From assembly GCF_000282215.1 (NCBI RefSeq), contig NZ_AKJS01000067.1, forward strand, positions 16,747-80,746: DNA of 64,000 bases, in the 5' to 3' direction. Position 1 is the stretch's first letter, and each line of letters opens with the position of its first letter. The translations under genes and the position numbers were made by a program. Origin of the DNA: Pseudomonas sp. GM21 (lineage in GTDB: Bacteria > Pseudomonadota > Gammaproteobacteria > Pseudomonadales > Pseudomonadaceae). This document shows, piece after piece, positions 56,492 through 64,000 of this stretch. The notes under the pieces are model-generated. The model worked only from the letters and a program-made list of their open reading frames with translations. It had not been told where the DNA came from and made no database searches.

Positions 56492-56570
56492 GTTATGCAG
56501 GAGCGAAGTCATTTGCGTCGATCAAGCTGAAAAGCGTTGAGAAACCTGAGTGATGTCGCTCCTGCATAAC
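56492..56570. repeat. Unclassified inverted repeat, 15-bp arms
   Basis: GTTATGCAGGAGCGA (56492-56506) and TCGCTCCTGCATAAC (56556-56570) are perfect complements separated by 49 bases. It resembles a REPIN in layout but matches neither of the two REP families here. Confidence 0.65.
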
Positions 56571-56683
56571 GCGTTTACGACAGCATCACATTGCCATCCA
56601 CGTATGCCTTGATATCACAAGGCCACGAGTTTAGATTTGGCGCTCGGTTTTTGATTCCAACTCTAATAACAAGGATCGACAAC

Positions 56684-56809
56684 ATGGCGATGCGTGTGGC
56701 TGTGGTTCTTCTTTTTCTGTATTCAACCCCCATACTTTCGGATGTCCAGCCCGTTCCAGACGAGCCGGACGCGGCCCGCGAACGCATGATGAGTTTTATC
56801 GAAGACTGA
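56684..56809 (+). CDS. Very small secreted or membrane hypothetical ORF
   Basis: A 41-residue ORF with AAGGATCGACAAC before ATG 56684 encodes a hydrophobic N-terminus (about residues 4-18) and an acidic tail P-D-E-P-D-A-A-R-E-R. It is too short to assign to a family, and coding status is uncertain. A longer in-frame ORF from 56591 lacks a ribosome site. Confidence 0.35.
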   Translation: MAMRVAVVLLFLYSTPILSDVQPVPDEPDAARERMMSFIED

Positions 56810-56850
56810 AATAGACTGGCTTAATGATCAACGAAGCTGATGGTCACTAT

Positions 56851-56882
56851 GGATAACCCTGAGTGGTTACCCCGGCTTTTTT
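56851..56882 (+). terminator. Possible terminator after the 41-residue ORF
   Basis: GG-TAACC and GGTTACC form a stem with one bulged base around CTGAGT, followed by CCGGCTTTTTT. Confidence 0.4.
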
Positions 56883-56924
56883 GATTGATCCTGTGGGCAT
56901 CGAAACATGCCCTCGGAGAACATC

Positions 56925-57137
56925 ATGGCCAGCTCAATCCTCACTTTTGCCAAACACGGCGCCTACCTGGCCATCGGTCTGTACATGATCCTGGTGCTGG
57001 TCGTCAGCCTTTCGGCTCAATCGCAGCGCACCGTAGATTCACCGATCCAAGTCGCTTATCCCGCCATCCAGTTCGAACACCGCGCCCAAAACGCCGTGGG
57101 CGAGCCTGCAGAACGGGTGGGAGTGGTCGGGGCATGA
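56925..57137 (+). CDS. Small membrane hypothetical protein
   Basis: The 70-residue protein starts M-A-S-S-I-L-T-F-A-K-H-G and has one membrane helix (residues about 12-31) followed by a polar tail. ATG 56925 follows CGGAGAACATC. Its stop overlaps the next ATG by four bases (ATGA), so the two genes are an operon. Function unknown. Confidence 0.55.
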   Translation: MASSILTFAKHGAYLAIGLYMILVLVVSLSAQSQRTVDSPIQVAYPAIQFEHRAQNAVGEPAERVGVVGA

Positions 57138-57391
57138 AAGGGCGCAGACTTTGGGTAGTTGCCTTCCTGGCGTTCATCACCAACGGCTCTTCGTTGCTGG
57201 GCATCGGGCAGGCCTCTGCAGGTTCCTTGGCTCGCGCCATCGAAGCCAATCACAGCCTCGCACGGAATATTGAAACGCAGAAGGCGCTCGGGTTGCTGGC
57301 GGGAAATCCGCCCATTAAACGCCAGCATGATTTCTTCGGGCCGTTCCAGGTGGATTGCTCGGTGTTGCAGATGTGTGAAGTGTTTGCCTGA
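57134..57391 (+). CDS. Small exported hypothetical protein
   Basis: The 85-residue protein has a basic start (M-K-G-R-R) and a hydrophobic segment (residues 6-28, possible cleavage near G-Q-A-S-A), then a helical region and two cysteines near the C-terminus (D-C-S-V-L-Q-M-C). A disulphide is possible in the periplasm. It is translationally coupled to the 70-residue protein. No family recognised. Confidence 0.55.
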   Translation: MKGRRLWVVAFLAFITNGSSLLGIGQASAGSLARAIEANHSLARNIETQKALGLLAGNPPIKRQHDFFGPFQVDCSVLQMCEVFA

Positions 57392-57404
57392 ACCCCACGC
57401 ACCT

Positions 57405-57535
57405 GTAGCAGCTGGCGAAGCCTGCGTTCTGTTGCGCAGCAGCCGTAAAATCAGCGCATGCGGTATTTCAGACAAATCGGGTAAGCAGGAATTACGACTG
57501 CTTCGCAGCCGAACGCAGGCTTCGCCAGCTGCTAC
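57405..57535. repeat. REPIN, GTAGCAGCTG family, copy 5
   Basis: Inverted arms GTAGCAGCTGGCGAAGCCTG and its complement flank a spacer homologous to the other copies. It lies between the small-protein pair and the convergent gst gene. Confidence 0.88.
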
Positions 57536-57549
57536 AGGGATCGATGCAG

Positions 57550-58146
57550 TTACTTCTGCATTACGCCAGTAAACAAATCCGATTCCAGAAACCGCTGCAA
57601 CCAGTCCTGCAACCGCACATAAGGCGTCTGCGCAAACCACTCGCGATCAACATGCGCAAACTGCCGCACGAACGGCATCAGCGCTATATCCGCCAGGCTT
57701 GGATGCGCCGCCAGCAAGTAGTCACGCCCCTCCAGCAACTCCTCAAGCTGGCGCAGAAACACCTCACCTTCGGCTCGATAAAACTCCATCGGTTGCTCGG
57801 GATAACGTTCGGCGTATTTGTAGCGATTCAGGTGCACTTTGAAGGTCTGATCGTTCGACTCGATCAGGTCCGCGATGTGCGCTTGTCCGGCGGGATCATC
57901 CTTGAGCAACCAGTCCTGCGGGTCATTTTGCGCCAACGCCCACTGCATGATGGCCAGGCTTTCATCTATCACCCGGCCATCAGCGCTCAGCACCGGCACC
58001 GTGCCTTTGCTTGACAGCGCCAGCATCTCTGCGGGTTTGGCCTTGAGGCTGACTTCGACAATGTTCACCGGCACGCCGGAGTAACGCAGGGCCATTCGCG
58101 CACGCATGGCGTACGGGCAGCGGCGGAAGGAATACAACGTATTCAT
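57550..58146 (-). CDS. Glutathione S-transferase family protein
   Basis: The 198-residue protein has a thioredoxin-like N-domain with R-R-C-P-Y-A-M-R-A-R-M-A-L (catalytic cysteine near residue 9) and D-E-S-L-A-I-M-Q-W, and a helical C-domain with P-S-L-A-D-I-A-L-M-P-F. It belongs to the cysteine-type GST group. Its start overlaps the sbcC stop by four bases (ATGA), so it is co-expressed with sbcDC. Confidence 0.9.
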   Translation of the reverse strand: MNTLYSFRRCPYAMRARMALRYSGVPVNIVEVSLKAKPAEMLALSSKGTVPVLSADGRVIDESLAIMQWALAQNDPQDWLLKDDPAGQAHIADLIESNDQTFKVHLNRYKYAERYPEQPMEFYRAEGEVFLRQLEELLEGRDYLLAAHPSLADIALMPFVRQFAHVDREWFAQTPYVRLQDWLQRFLESDLFTGVMQK

Positions 58147-61100
58147 TTCACCTCCAGGGTACTCAGGCCATTGCCTTGGCGACGGACCTGAATCTGCACC
58201 GGTATCCGTTCATGCATTTCCTGTACATGGGAAATCACCGCGACTTTGCGGCCCTGAGCCTGTAAACCGTCCAGCGCGTCCATGGCCAGTTGCAGGGATT
58301 CCGGATCGAGGCTGCCGAAGCCCTCGTCGATGAACAGCGATTCGATTTTCAGCGTGCTTGAAGCCATTGATGCCAGGCCCAGGGCCAGCGCCAGTGACAC
58401 CAGGAACGTTTCGCCGCCAGACAATGAATGCACCGAACGCAGCTCATCGCCCATCTCGGTGTCCATCACCAATAACCCCAGCATGCTGCCGCCGCGTTTC
58501 AGACGATAGCGGCGTACCAGTTGCCGCAACTGCACGTTGGCATGGTGCACCAGCAGGTCGAGGTTGTAGGCCTGGGCGATCTTGCGAAAGGTGTCGCCGG
58601 TGGCCGAACCGATCAAAGCACTCAAACGCGCCCAGCGCTGGTACTCGGTATAGGCGTCGGCGATCTGCCGGGCCAGGGCCTGATTGGCATTTTGCCGGCG
58701 CTGATCCTCGGCCTGTTCAGCGCGAAGCTCGGCGCAACGGTGTTCGCTGGCGGTAAACAGGTTTTGCAGTTCGGCCAGCGCGGTGGTCAGTTGTTCGGCA
58801 TCGAGATGGCCGTTGTGCTGCGCCTGATGACTGAGCAGGCGCTTGTCCCGCTCCTGCAGCAAGACCTTGGCCTGTTCGATGGTTTTTTCGCTGTGCTGCA
58901 ATTGCTGGCGCAGTTCGCCGAGCTGTTGATCGTCGACGCTCAGCAACGCGTCCAGACCACCGTCATCCAGTTCCGGGTGCTGCGCGCGCCAATCGGCGAT
59001 CTTGCTGCTCAGCTCGCGGTCTTCGGTTTCCAGTGACTGTGAGCGTTCCTGCCGGGCCTTGAGTTCGGCCGCCAATTGCACCAGGTGCGTGCGCACGGTT
59101 TGCAGTTCCTGATTGGCCGCCGATTCGGCCGTGCGTGCCTGTTCGACGGCGTGATCGAGTTGCTGCTGCCATTGCTCGGCGCTGGCGTGTTCGCCCAACA
59201 ATTGAGTCAGGGTTTGCTGACAGGCCTGCTGTTGCGCGGCGAGGGCATCGAACTGCTGTCGGGCGGCATCCTGTTGCTGAACGCGGGTCTGTTGGCGGTC
59301 CTGCTCTTTCTCCAGCGCCTGCTGACGTTGCAGCTGGTCGCCAAGTTCATCGCGTTGCTGATCGAGTTGCTCCAGGCGCTGGGCAATCTGCCGGTCGAGC
59401 TGCATGAACGTCGCGGCGGGCTCGTTGCGCAAAGCCTCCAGCGTGTCGCTTGGGAGCAGGGTGCTGAACGCGGTCAGTTCTTCGTCCAGGCGCTGGCGAT
59501 CGCTGCTCAACTCGCGTTGCTGGTTGCTCAAGTGCTGCGCCGTTTGCTGGCTTGCGGTTTCGGCACTGCGCAGTTGTTGCTGAAGGCGCGCGGCGTCCTG
59601 TTGCAAGGTGAGCAGGGCGGTCTGGCGCAGTTCGTCCTGGCTAATGCTCTGATTCAGCTGATTGTTTTGCTGCGCGAGCCAGGCATCGCGTTTGTTCGCG
59701 TCCTGAGCCATTAATTGCGTCGACAACGCATGCGCTTCGAGGCTAGGCGTCAAGGCTTGTTGCTGGGTGGCGAGCTGCTCTTGCTGCTGTAACAGCTCTT
59801 TTTGCTGAGCGATCATGCCGCCGACTTCTGCGCGCAGGTCAGTGAGTTTTTCTTTCAACTGGTCGACGGCTTTCTGCGCGTTGGCCTGCTCGCTTTCATC
59901 ATGGCGACCGAGGCTTTGCAACAGCGCTTCGGGCTGGTGATAAGGATGATCGGGACTGCCGCAAACGGGACACGGTTGATCGTCCTGTAGCTGCTCGCGC
60001 AGTTCTTCGACGCTGGCGCTGCGGGCCAGTCGCTGACGTTCCAGCAGTTCGCGGGTGACGGTCAGAGTCTGTTCGGCGACGGTCAGTTCGTTCCTGGTTT
60101 TTACCCCGTCCTGGGTCAGGTGATCGCGTTGTTGCTGTGCGCTCAACTGGCGTTGTTGAAGCTGCGCGCTGCGGGTGTCCAGTTCTCGCTGGCCGGCCCA
60201 CAGCCGTGTCAGTTCTTCGAAAGCCCGTAGTTGCTTGCGGTTGTCCTGCAACAGATTGCCGAGCAACTGGATCTGTTCAGCCACGGCTTCGGGTTCAGCG
60301 CCAGCCTCTTTGTAGAGCACTTCCAGCTGCTGTTTTTGCGCGGTGAGTTCTTCGGCTGCGCGAGTTGCGCTTTGTTCCAGGGTCGCCAGTTCGGCCTGCC
60401 CCTTGTTCAATCGATTGCCGATCAACATCAGCTGTTGCAGGCGATCGCGATAGGCGTTCCACGCCTCGCTCAGCGGTGCCAGAGGTGTGCTGAGTTCAAG
60501 CTCCCCGGCGATGCGTTGCAGGCGTTCGGCAACCATTTTTTGCTGATCAAGCAAACCTTGAATCGTGCTCTGGCCCTGAGTGCAGGCCAGTTCGGCTTGC
60601 TGCTTCAGATCGGCACTGAGGCTCGTGTCCTTGACCAGACGGGCGAGGGTGCTTTGTGCTTCAAAGGCCTGGCGCAGCAATGGCGCATTGTGGGTGTACT
60701 GGTTTTGCGCCTCGATCAGAGCGGTATGGGCGCTGCTCAGGCTCTGTTCGAGTTGAGTCTGGCGCTCAGTGAGTTCCTGTTGCTGTTGCGTGTGTAGCTG
60801 AATCTGCGCAGCCAACGGGGTGAGCTGCGCGGTGAGTTCAGTCTTGCGCGCAAATTGATGCCGTTGCGGGGCCAACTGTTCCAGACGCGTGAGTTTCAGG
60901 CGTTCGCCGACCAGACTGTCCCAATGCTGCTGCGCGCTGGTCAATTGTTCAGTGGCGCTCAGTTGCTCGTCCTGCAACTGGCGCAGGTCTTTGAGCCAGG
61001 TGTGTTGCAGCTCAAGCTGCTTGAGCTGCGCTTGCTGCGTCTTGAGTTGCTGCTGGGCCTCATTGAAGCGCTCATCCAGTTCGGCGCGGGCTTCGGGCGC

Positions 61101-61784
61101 AAGCGGCGTCACGCCGGTGGCCTGGTCCTGCAACAGCTTGTGCGCTTCACGCGCCTCTTTGGTCTTGTCGAACGCGCGGCGACCCAGGCGTGTGTAGAGC
61201 GCAGTGTCGGTGAGCTTTTCCAGCAGTTCGCTGCGTTCGTTGTCGTTCGCCTTCAGGAATGCACTGAATTCGCTCTGGGCGAGCAGCACGGCGCGGGTGA
61301 ACTGCTCGAAGTTCAGGCCCAGTACGGATTCGAGCTGGGTCTTGAACTCAACTTTCTGGCTGGCCAGCAGCTGATCCTGATCGATGTCCCGCAAGCTCTG
61401 GCGACTGGCTTGCAGCTTGCCGCCGGCTTTCTCCCGGGCGCGATTGGCTTCCCAGCGCGCGCGATAGCGACGGCCGTCGATGCCGACGAAATCCACTTCG
61501 GCGTAGCCTTCGCCGGTGCCGCGACGCAGCAGCGTGCGCGGGTCTCCGGTGCTGATTTCGCCATCGGCGTCTGGCGCTTTGGCAGACACTTGAGCATTGC
61601 TCAGGCGGGGTACCGCGCCAAACAGCGCCAGGCACAAGGCATCCAGCAAGGTGCTTTTGCCAGCACCGGTGGGTCCGGTAATCGCAAACAGACCGGCGCT
61701 GGCCAAGGGTTCTGCCGTGAAGTCGATCTCAAAGGGCCCGGCCAGGGAGGCAAGGTTTTTCAGGCGGATCGCGAGGATTTTCAT
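58143..61784 (-). CDS. sbcC: Exonuclease subunit SbcC
   Basis: SbcC is the ATPase and coiled-coil arm of the SbcCD nuclease, which opens hairpin DNA at stalled forks. The 1213-residue protein has Walker A G-P-T-G-A-G-K-S-T (37-45), long Gln/Leu-rich coiled coils, the zinc-hook C-P-V-C-G (C605, C608) at the middle and the ABC signature L-S-G-G-E-T near residue 1110. It overlaps sbcD by four bases. SbcCD cleaves palindromes, of interest in a window full of REPs. Confidence 0.94.
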   Translation of the reverse strand: MKILAIRLKNLASLAGPFEIDFTAEPLASAGLFAITGPTGAGKSTLLDALCLALFGAVPRLSNAQVSAKAPDADGEISTGDPRTLLRRGTGEGYAEVDFVGIDGRRYRARWEANRAREKAGGKLQASRQSLRDIDQDQLLASQKVEFKTQLESVLGLNFEQFTRAVLLAQSEFSAFLKANDNERSELLEKLTDTALYTRLGRRAFDKTKEAREAHKLLQDQATGVTPLAPEARAELDERFNEAQQQLKTQQAQLKQLELQHTWLKDLRQLQDEQLSATEQLTSAQQHWDSLVGERLKLTRLEQLAPQRHQFARKTELTAQLTPLAAQIQLHTQQQQELTERQTQLEQSLSSAHTALIEAQNQYTHNAPLLRQAFEAQSTLARLVKDTSLSADLKQQAELACTQGQSTIQGLLDQQKMVAERLQRIAGELELSTPLAPLSEAWNAYRDRLQQLMLIGNRLNKGQAELATLEQSATRAAEELTAQKQQLEVLYKEAGAEPEAVAEQIQLLGNLLQDNRKQLRAFEELTRLWAGQRELDTRSAQLQQRQLSAQQQRDHLTQDGVKTRNELTVAEQTLTVTRELLERQRLARSASVEELREQLQDDQPCPVCGSPDHPYHQPEALLQSLGRHDESEQANAQKAVDQLKEKLTDLRAEVGGMIAQQKELLQQQEQLATQQQALTPSLEAHALSTQLMAQDANKRDAWLAQQNNQLNQSISQDELRQTALLTLQQDAARLQQQLRSAETASQQTAQHLSNQQRELSSDRQRLDEELTAFSTLLPSDTLEALRNEPAATFMQLDRQIAQRLEQLDQQRDELGDQLQRQQALEKEQDRQQTRVQQQDAARQQFDALAAQQQACQQTLTQLLGEHASAEQWQQQLDHAVEQARTAESAANQELQTVRTHLVQLAAELKARQERSQSLETEDRELSSKIADWRAQHPELDDGGLDALLSVDDQQLGELRQQLQHSEKTIEQAKVLLQERDKRLLSHQAQHNGHLDAEQLTTALAELQNLFTASEHRCAELRAEQAEDQRRQNANQALARQIADAYTEYQRWARLSALIGSATGDTFRKIAQAYNLDLLVHHANVQLRQLVRRYRLKRGGSMLGLLVMDTEMGDELRSVHSLSGGETFLVSLALALGLASMASSTLKIESLFIDEGFGSLDPESLQLAMDALDGLQAQGRKVAVISHVQEMHERIPVQIQVRRQGNGLSTLEVK

Positions 61785-63025
61785 GGTTGTTCGCTCTCGA
61801 TCTGCACGTCTTGTAGCAGCTCGGCAAAGTCCTTCAGCGTTTGCTCATCGACCTCGCTGCCGTAGTTGTCCTGCCAGGCGCGGCTGAACAATTCCTGAGG
61901 CGTGAGTTGGTCCAGTTCCACGAGGGTAGTGCCGTCATCGACACCCTCGCGGCTGCCATTGCCAGCGTATTCGGCGGCGATGCGCACCAGGCGCACGGCT
62001 TTACCTTGCAGGGCGGTTTCTATCTGATGGCGCAGGTCGGGTTGTGGCTCGTCCAGCCGCACCCGGACTTCCAGCCACGGCTGGCGCTGGATGTCGGCCA
62101 GCAAATCGATGTTGGGCAGGTCGGCCAGTTGCAGGAGGATTTCCGCCAGCGGCGCCGGGCCGATGCGTTGCAGGTTGACGGCCCGTGGAATCAGCTTCGT
62201 CTCGACGCTGACCAGGGTCTCGCCGTCGAGCGTGATATCGAGAATCTGATGCTGATAACCGATCTCGGAGAACGACAGCGGAATCGGTGAGCCGCTGTAG
62301 CGGATGCGCTCTTCGCCGTTGACCTTCTGCGGTTTGTGCAAATGGCCAAGGGCGACATAACTGATGCTCGGCCCGAACAGACTGGCAGGCAGGGCTTCGG
62401 CGTTGCCGATGATCAGGCTGCGCTCGGAATCTTCCGATACGGATCCACCGGCCATGTGCGCGTGGCTGATCGCAATCAACGCCTGACCGGGTGTGCGCTT
62501 GGCGTTGGCCGCTTCGATCAGCCATTCGTGAACCTGGCCAATCCCGCGCAAATAGTTGTCGCCCAACTGCGCACCGGTGACTTCGGCGGGGCGCAGGAAC
62601 GGCAGCGCCAGGCACCAGCCGGCAATCTCGCCGCTGGCATCGGGCAACGGCAGCAACAGGCGTTCGGCATCCAGTTCACCGTCATCAAGCCACAGCACCC
62701 GACCGAGTGCATGGGTGCGCAAGCGGCGCATCAACGGCGCGGGCAATTCAATGCGCGAGCCGGAATCGTGGTTGCCGGCGATCATCACGATGGTCAGCAA
62801 GGGTTGCTGCTCGTGGGCGCTGACGATGAAATCGTAGAGGCGCTCCTGGGCTTTGACCGGTGGGTTGACGGTGTCAAAGATATCGCCGGCGATCAGCAGC
62901 ACATCGGGCTGGTCCAGCTTCAGCTGGCGCAACAGCCATTCTAGAAAACAGGCGTGCTCGAAATCGCGTTCCTGGCCGTGCAGATTCTGCCCGAGGTGCC
63001 AGTCGGAGGTGTGGAACAGACGCAA
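61781..63025 (-). CDS. sbcD: Exonuclease subunit SbcD
   Basis: SbcD is the Mn-dependent nuclease partner of SbcC. The 414-residue protein has the phosphoesterase motifs F-H-T-S-D-W-H-L-G (residues 4-12), A-G-D-I-F-D, A-G-N-H-D and later H-A-H-M and G-H-L-H. The sbcD-sbcC order is standard. Length agrees with E. coli SbcD (about 400). Confidence 0.94.
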   Translation of the reverse strand: MRLFHTSDWHLGQNLHGQERDFEHACFLEWLLRQLKLDQPDVLLIAGDIFDTVNPPVKAQERLYDFIVSAHEQQPLLTIVMIAGNHDSGSRIELPAPLMRRLRTHALGRVLWLDDGELDAERLLLPLPDASGEIAGWCLALPFLRPAEVTGAQLGDNYLRGIGQVHEWLIEAANAKRTPGQALIAISHAHMAGGSVSEDSERSLIIGNAEALPASLFGPSISYVALGHLHKPQKVNGEERIRYSGSPIPLSFSEIGYQHQILDITLDGETLVSVETKLIPRAVNLQRIGPAPLAEILLQLADLPNIDLLADIQRQPWLEVRVRLDEPQPDLRHQIETALQGKAVRLVRIAAEYAGNGSREGVDDGTTLVELDQLTPQELFSRAWQDNYGSEVDEQTLKDFAELLQDVQIESEQP

Positions 63026-63129
63026 GGCGGACTCCGTTGGAAATTAGGTGATGGCCGCGGGGGGAATGATGGCGGCTAAAGGGGGGAGAGTTTACTGGCA
63101 AACAGACCTGATGTGGCGACGCACTCTTC

Positions 63130-63277
63130 GTAGCAGCTGGCGAAGCCTGCGTCCGGCTGCGTAGCAGTCGTAAATCCTGCATGCGCGGTTTGACTGATAC
63201 ACCGCAAACGCTGATTTGCGACTGCTGCGCAGCCGGACGCAGCCGGACGCAGCCTCGCGCTGCTCGGCAGCTGCTAC
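63130..63277. repeat. REPIN, GTAGCAGCTG family, copy 6, upstream of the RAYT gene
   Basis: Left arm GTAGCAGCTGGCGAAGCCTG and right arm ending CGGCAGCTGCTAC are inverted. A GCAGCCGGAC unit is duplicated in the right arm. It ends 105 bases before the transposase start. The rest of the 357-base gap carries only the likely RAYT promoter region. Confidence 0.9.
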
Positions 63278-63382
63278 AGATCGCGTTATGGCTTTCATAT
63301 TTTGTGGTCATTGGTGCCACGCGGGCTGACGGGCAACGCTGTAGATTCCAGGTCACTTTTCGATGGATAAGGAGGCAATGGA

Positions 63383-63841
63383 GTGCCAGTCAATTCGAAA
63401 GCAGGTCACCTGCGCATTGGTCGTTTTTCTGAACCTGGGCGGATCTATTTATTAACGGTTGTCGTCCACCAGCGGCGGCCGTTTTTTGCTGATTGGCATT
63501 TGGGGAGGTTGGTTGTTCAGGAATTTCGAATGGTACAAGAGGATGGCTGGGCCGATTTTTTGACTTGGGTGGTGATGCCGGATCATCTGCATTGTCTGGT
63601 GCAGTTGCGTGATAAAACCTTGGCCGAGCTAATGTGCCGAATAAAGTCCCGAAGCAGTCTTGCCGTCAATCAGGCGTTAGGGCGACGGGGGCGTCTTTGG
63701 CAGAAGGGATATCACGATCGTGCGGTTCGGCGGGAGGAAGATGTGAAGGGGCTTGCTCGATATGTCGTGGCCAACCCGATCCGAGCAGGACTGGTGACGC
63801 GCGTTCATGACTATCCGCTTTGGGATGCGTGTTGGTTGTAA
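63383..63841 (+). CDS. rayT: REP-associated tyrosine transposase (RAYT)
   Basis: The 152-residue Y1 transposase-like protein has the HUH-type histidine pair in M-P-D-H-L-H (H68, H70) and the candidate catalytic tyrosine Y110 in Q-K-G-Y-H-D. The N-terminal region L-T-V-V-V-H-Q-R-R-P-F-F matches the IS200-like fold of RAYTs. A GTG start at 63383 is preferred because AAGGAGG lies seven bases upstream; ATG 63378 is in another frame. REPs of the GTAG type flank it on both sides, as is usual for RAYT loci. Confidence 0.9.
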   Translation: MPVNSKAGHLRIGRFSEPGRIYLLTVVVHQRRPFFADWHLGRLVVQEFRMVQEDGWADFLTWVVMPDHLHCLVQLRDKTLAELMCRIKSRSSLAVNQALGRRGRLWQKGYHDRAVRREEDVKGLARYVVANPIRAGLVTRVHDYPLWDACWL

Positions 63842-63848
63842 GTGTCTA

Positions 63849-63890
63849 ACGACTGCCTCGCTGTCGGACGCAGCCTTCGGCAGCAGCTAC
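63849..63890. repeat. Degenerate half REP immediately after the RAYT gene
   Basis: GACTGCCTCGCTGTCGGACGCAGCCTTCGGCAGCAGCTAC resembles the right arm of the GTAGCAGCTG family with several changes. Confidence 0.7.
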
Positions 63891-63914
63891 CGATTCGCGA
63901 ACACCGCAATTTTT

Positions 63915-64000
63915 GTAGCAGCTGGCGAAGCCTGCGTCCGGCTGCGTAGCAGTCGTAAGTTTTGTTTACGCGGTTTGCCTGATACACCGCAAACGCTGAT
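63915..64000. repeat. REPIN, GTAGCAGCTG family, copy 7, cut by the window end
   Basis: Left arm GTAGCAGCTGGCGAAGCCTG and the first part of the spacer are present, nearly identical to the copy at 63130-63277. The right arm lies beyond the window. Confidence 0.88.

Noticed and set aside
1..64000. CRISPR array, tRNA, rRNA or prophage
   Set aside because: The recurring sequences are inverted REP pairs at irregular intervals, not evenly spaced direct repeats. No tRNA cloverleaf, rRNA segment, integrase or phage structural gene was recognised.

Overview
The window is a chromosomal stretch of a Pseudomonas, most likely of the P. fluorescens group. The support is high-GC codon use, a gene order fabI - nppDCBA2A1 - mltD - gloB - methyltransferase - rnhA - dnaQ - ldcA that I recall from P. 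aeruginosa (PA1806-PA1818), and many small palindromic intergenic repeats (REP/REPIN) of the kind known from fluorescent pseudomonads. I see no rRNA, tRNA, CRISPR array, prophage or plasmid gene. The only mobile-element protein is a REP-associated tyrosine transposase (RAYT) at the right end.

Left part (1-15.5 kb): accessory transport and redox genes. These are a truncated LysE-type exporter, an EamA exporter divergent from a MocR-type regulator, a sterol-desaturase-like membrane hydroxylase, a TctCBA tricarboxylate uptake operon, a second LysE exporter facing an AraC regulator, a VOC protein, a PpyR-like/NnrS pair behind a sigma-54 promoter with three NorR-like sites, a periplasmic molybdenum hydroxylase (2Fe-2S subunit, Mo subunit, dihaem cytochrome c), and a degenerate GGDEF protein with an intact c-di-GMP inhibitory-site motif.

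Central core (15.5-43 kb): fabI, the Npp/Yej peptide ABC transporter with two binding proteins, mltD, gloB, rnhA, dnaQ, a lysine-decarboxylase-like enzyme with a GNAT partner, a flavin reductase and ArsB. A compact second core follows: nadK, a phosphoesterase, a rhomboid protease, a YeaC-like protein, a DUF2797 protein and pepN.

Right part (43-64 kb): a 1-kb repeat-rich gap, then a YCF48-like/RND exporter pair. Next is a complete-looking lower oxidative pentonate pathway: FadR-type regulator, IlvD/Edd dehydratase, MFS transporter, AraD1-type dehydratase and 2-oxoglutarate semialdehyde dehydrogenase, with two GntR-type operators in the divergent promoter. A secreted lactonase, four very small secreted or membrane proteins and a gst-sbcC-sbcD operon follow, and the window ends at the RAYT embedded in its own REPIN family.

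At least eight GTAGCAGCTG-type REP/REPIN copies lie across the window, one of them supplying the stop codon of dnaQ. Three REPINs of a second type (GTGGGAGCGAGC) cluster around the pentonate locus.
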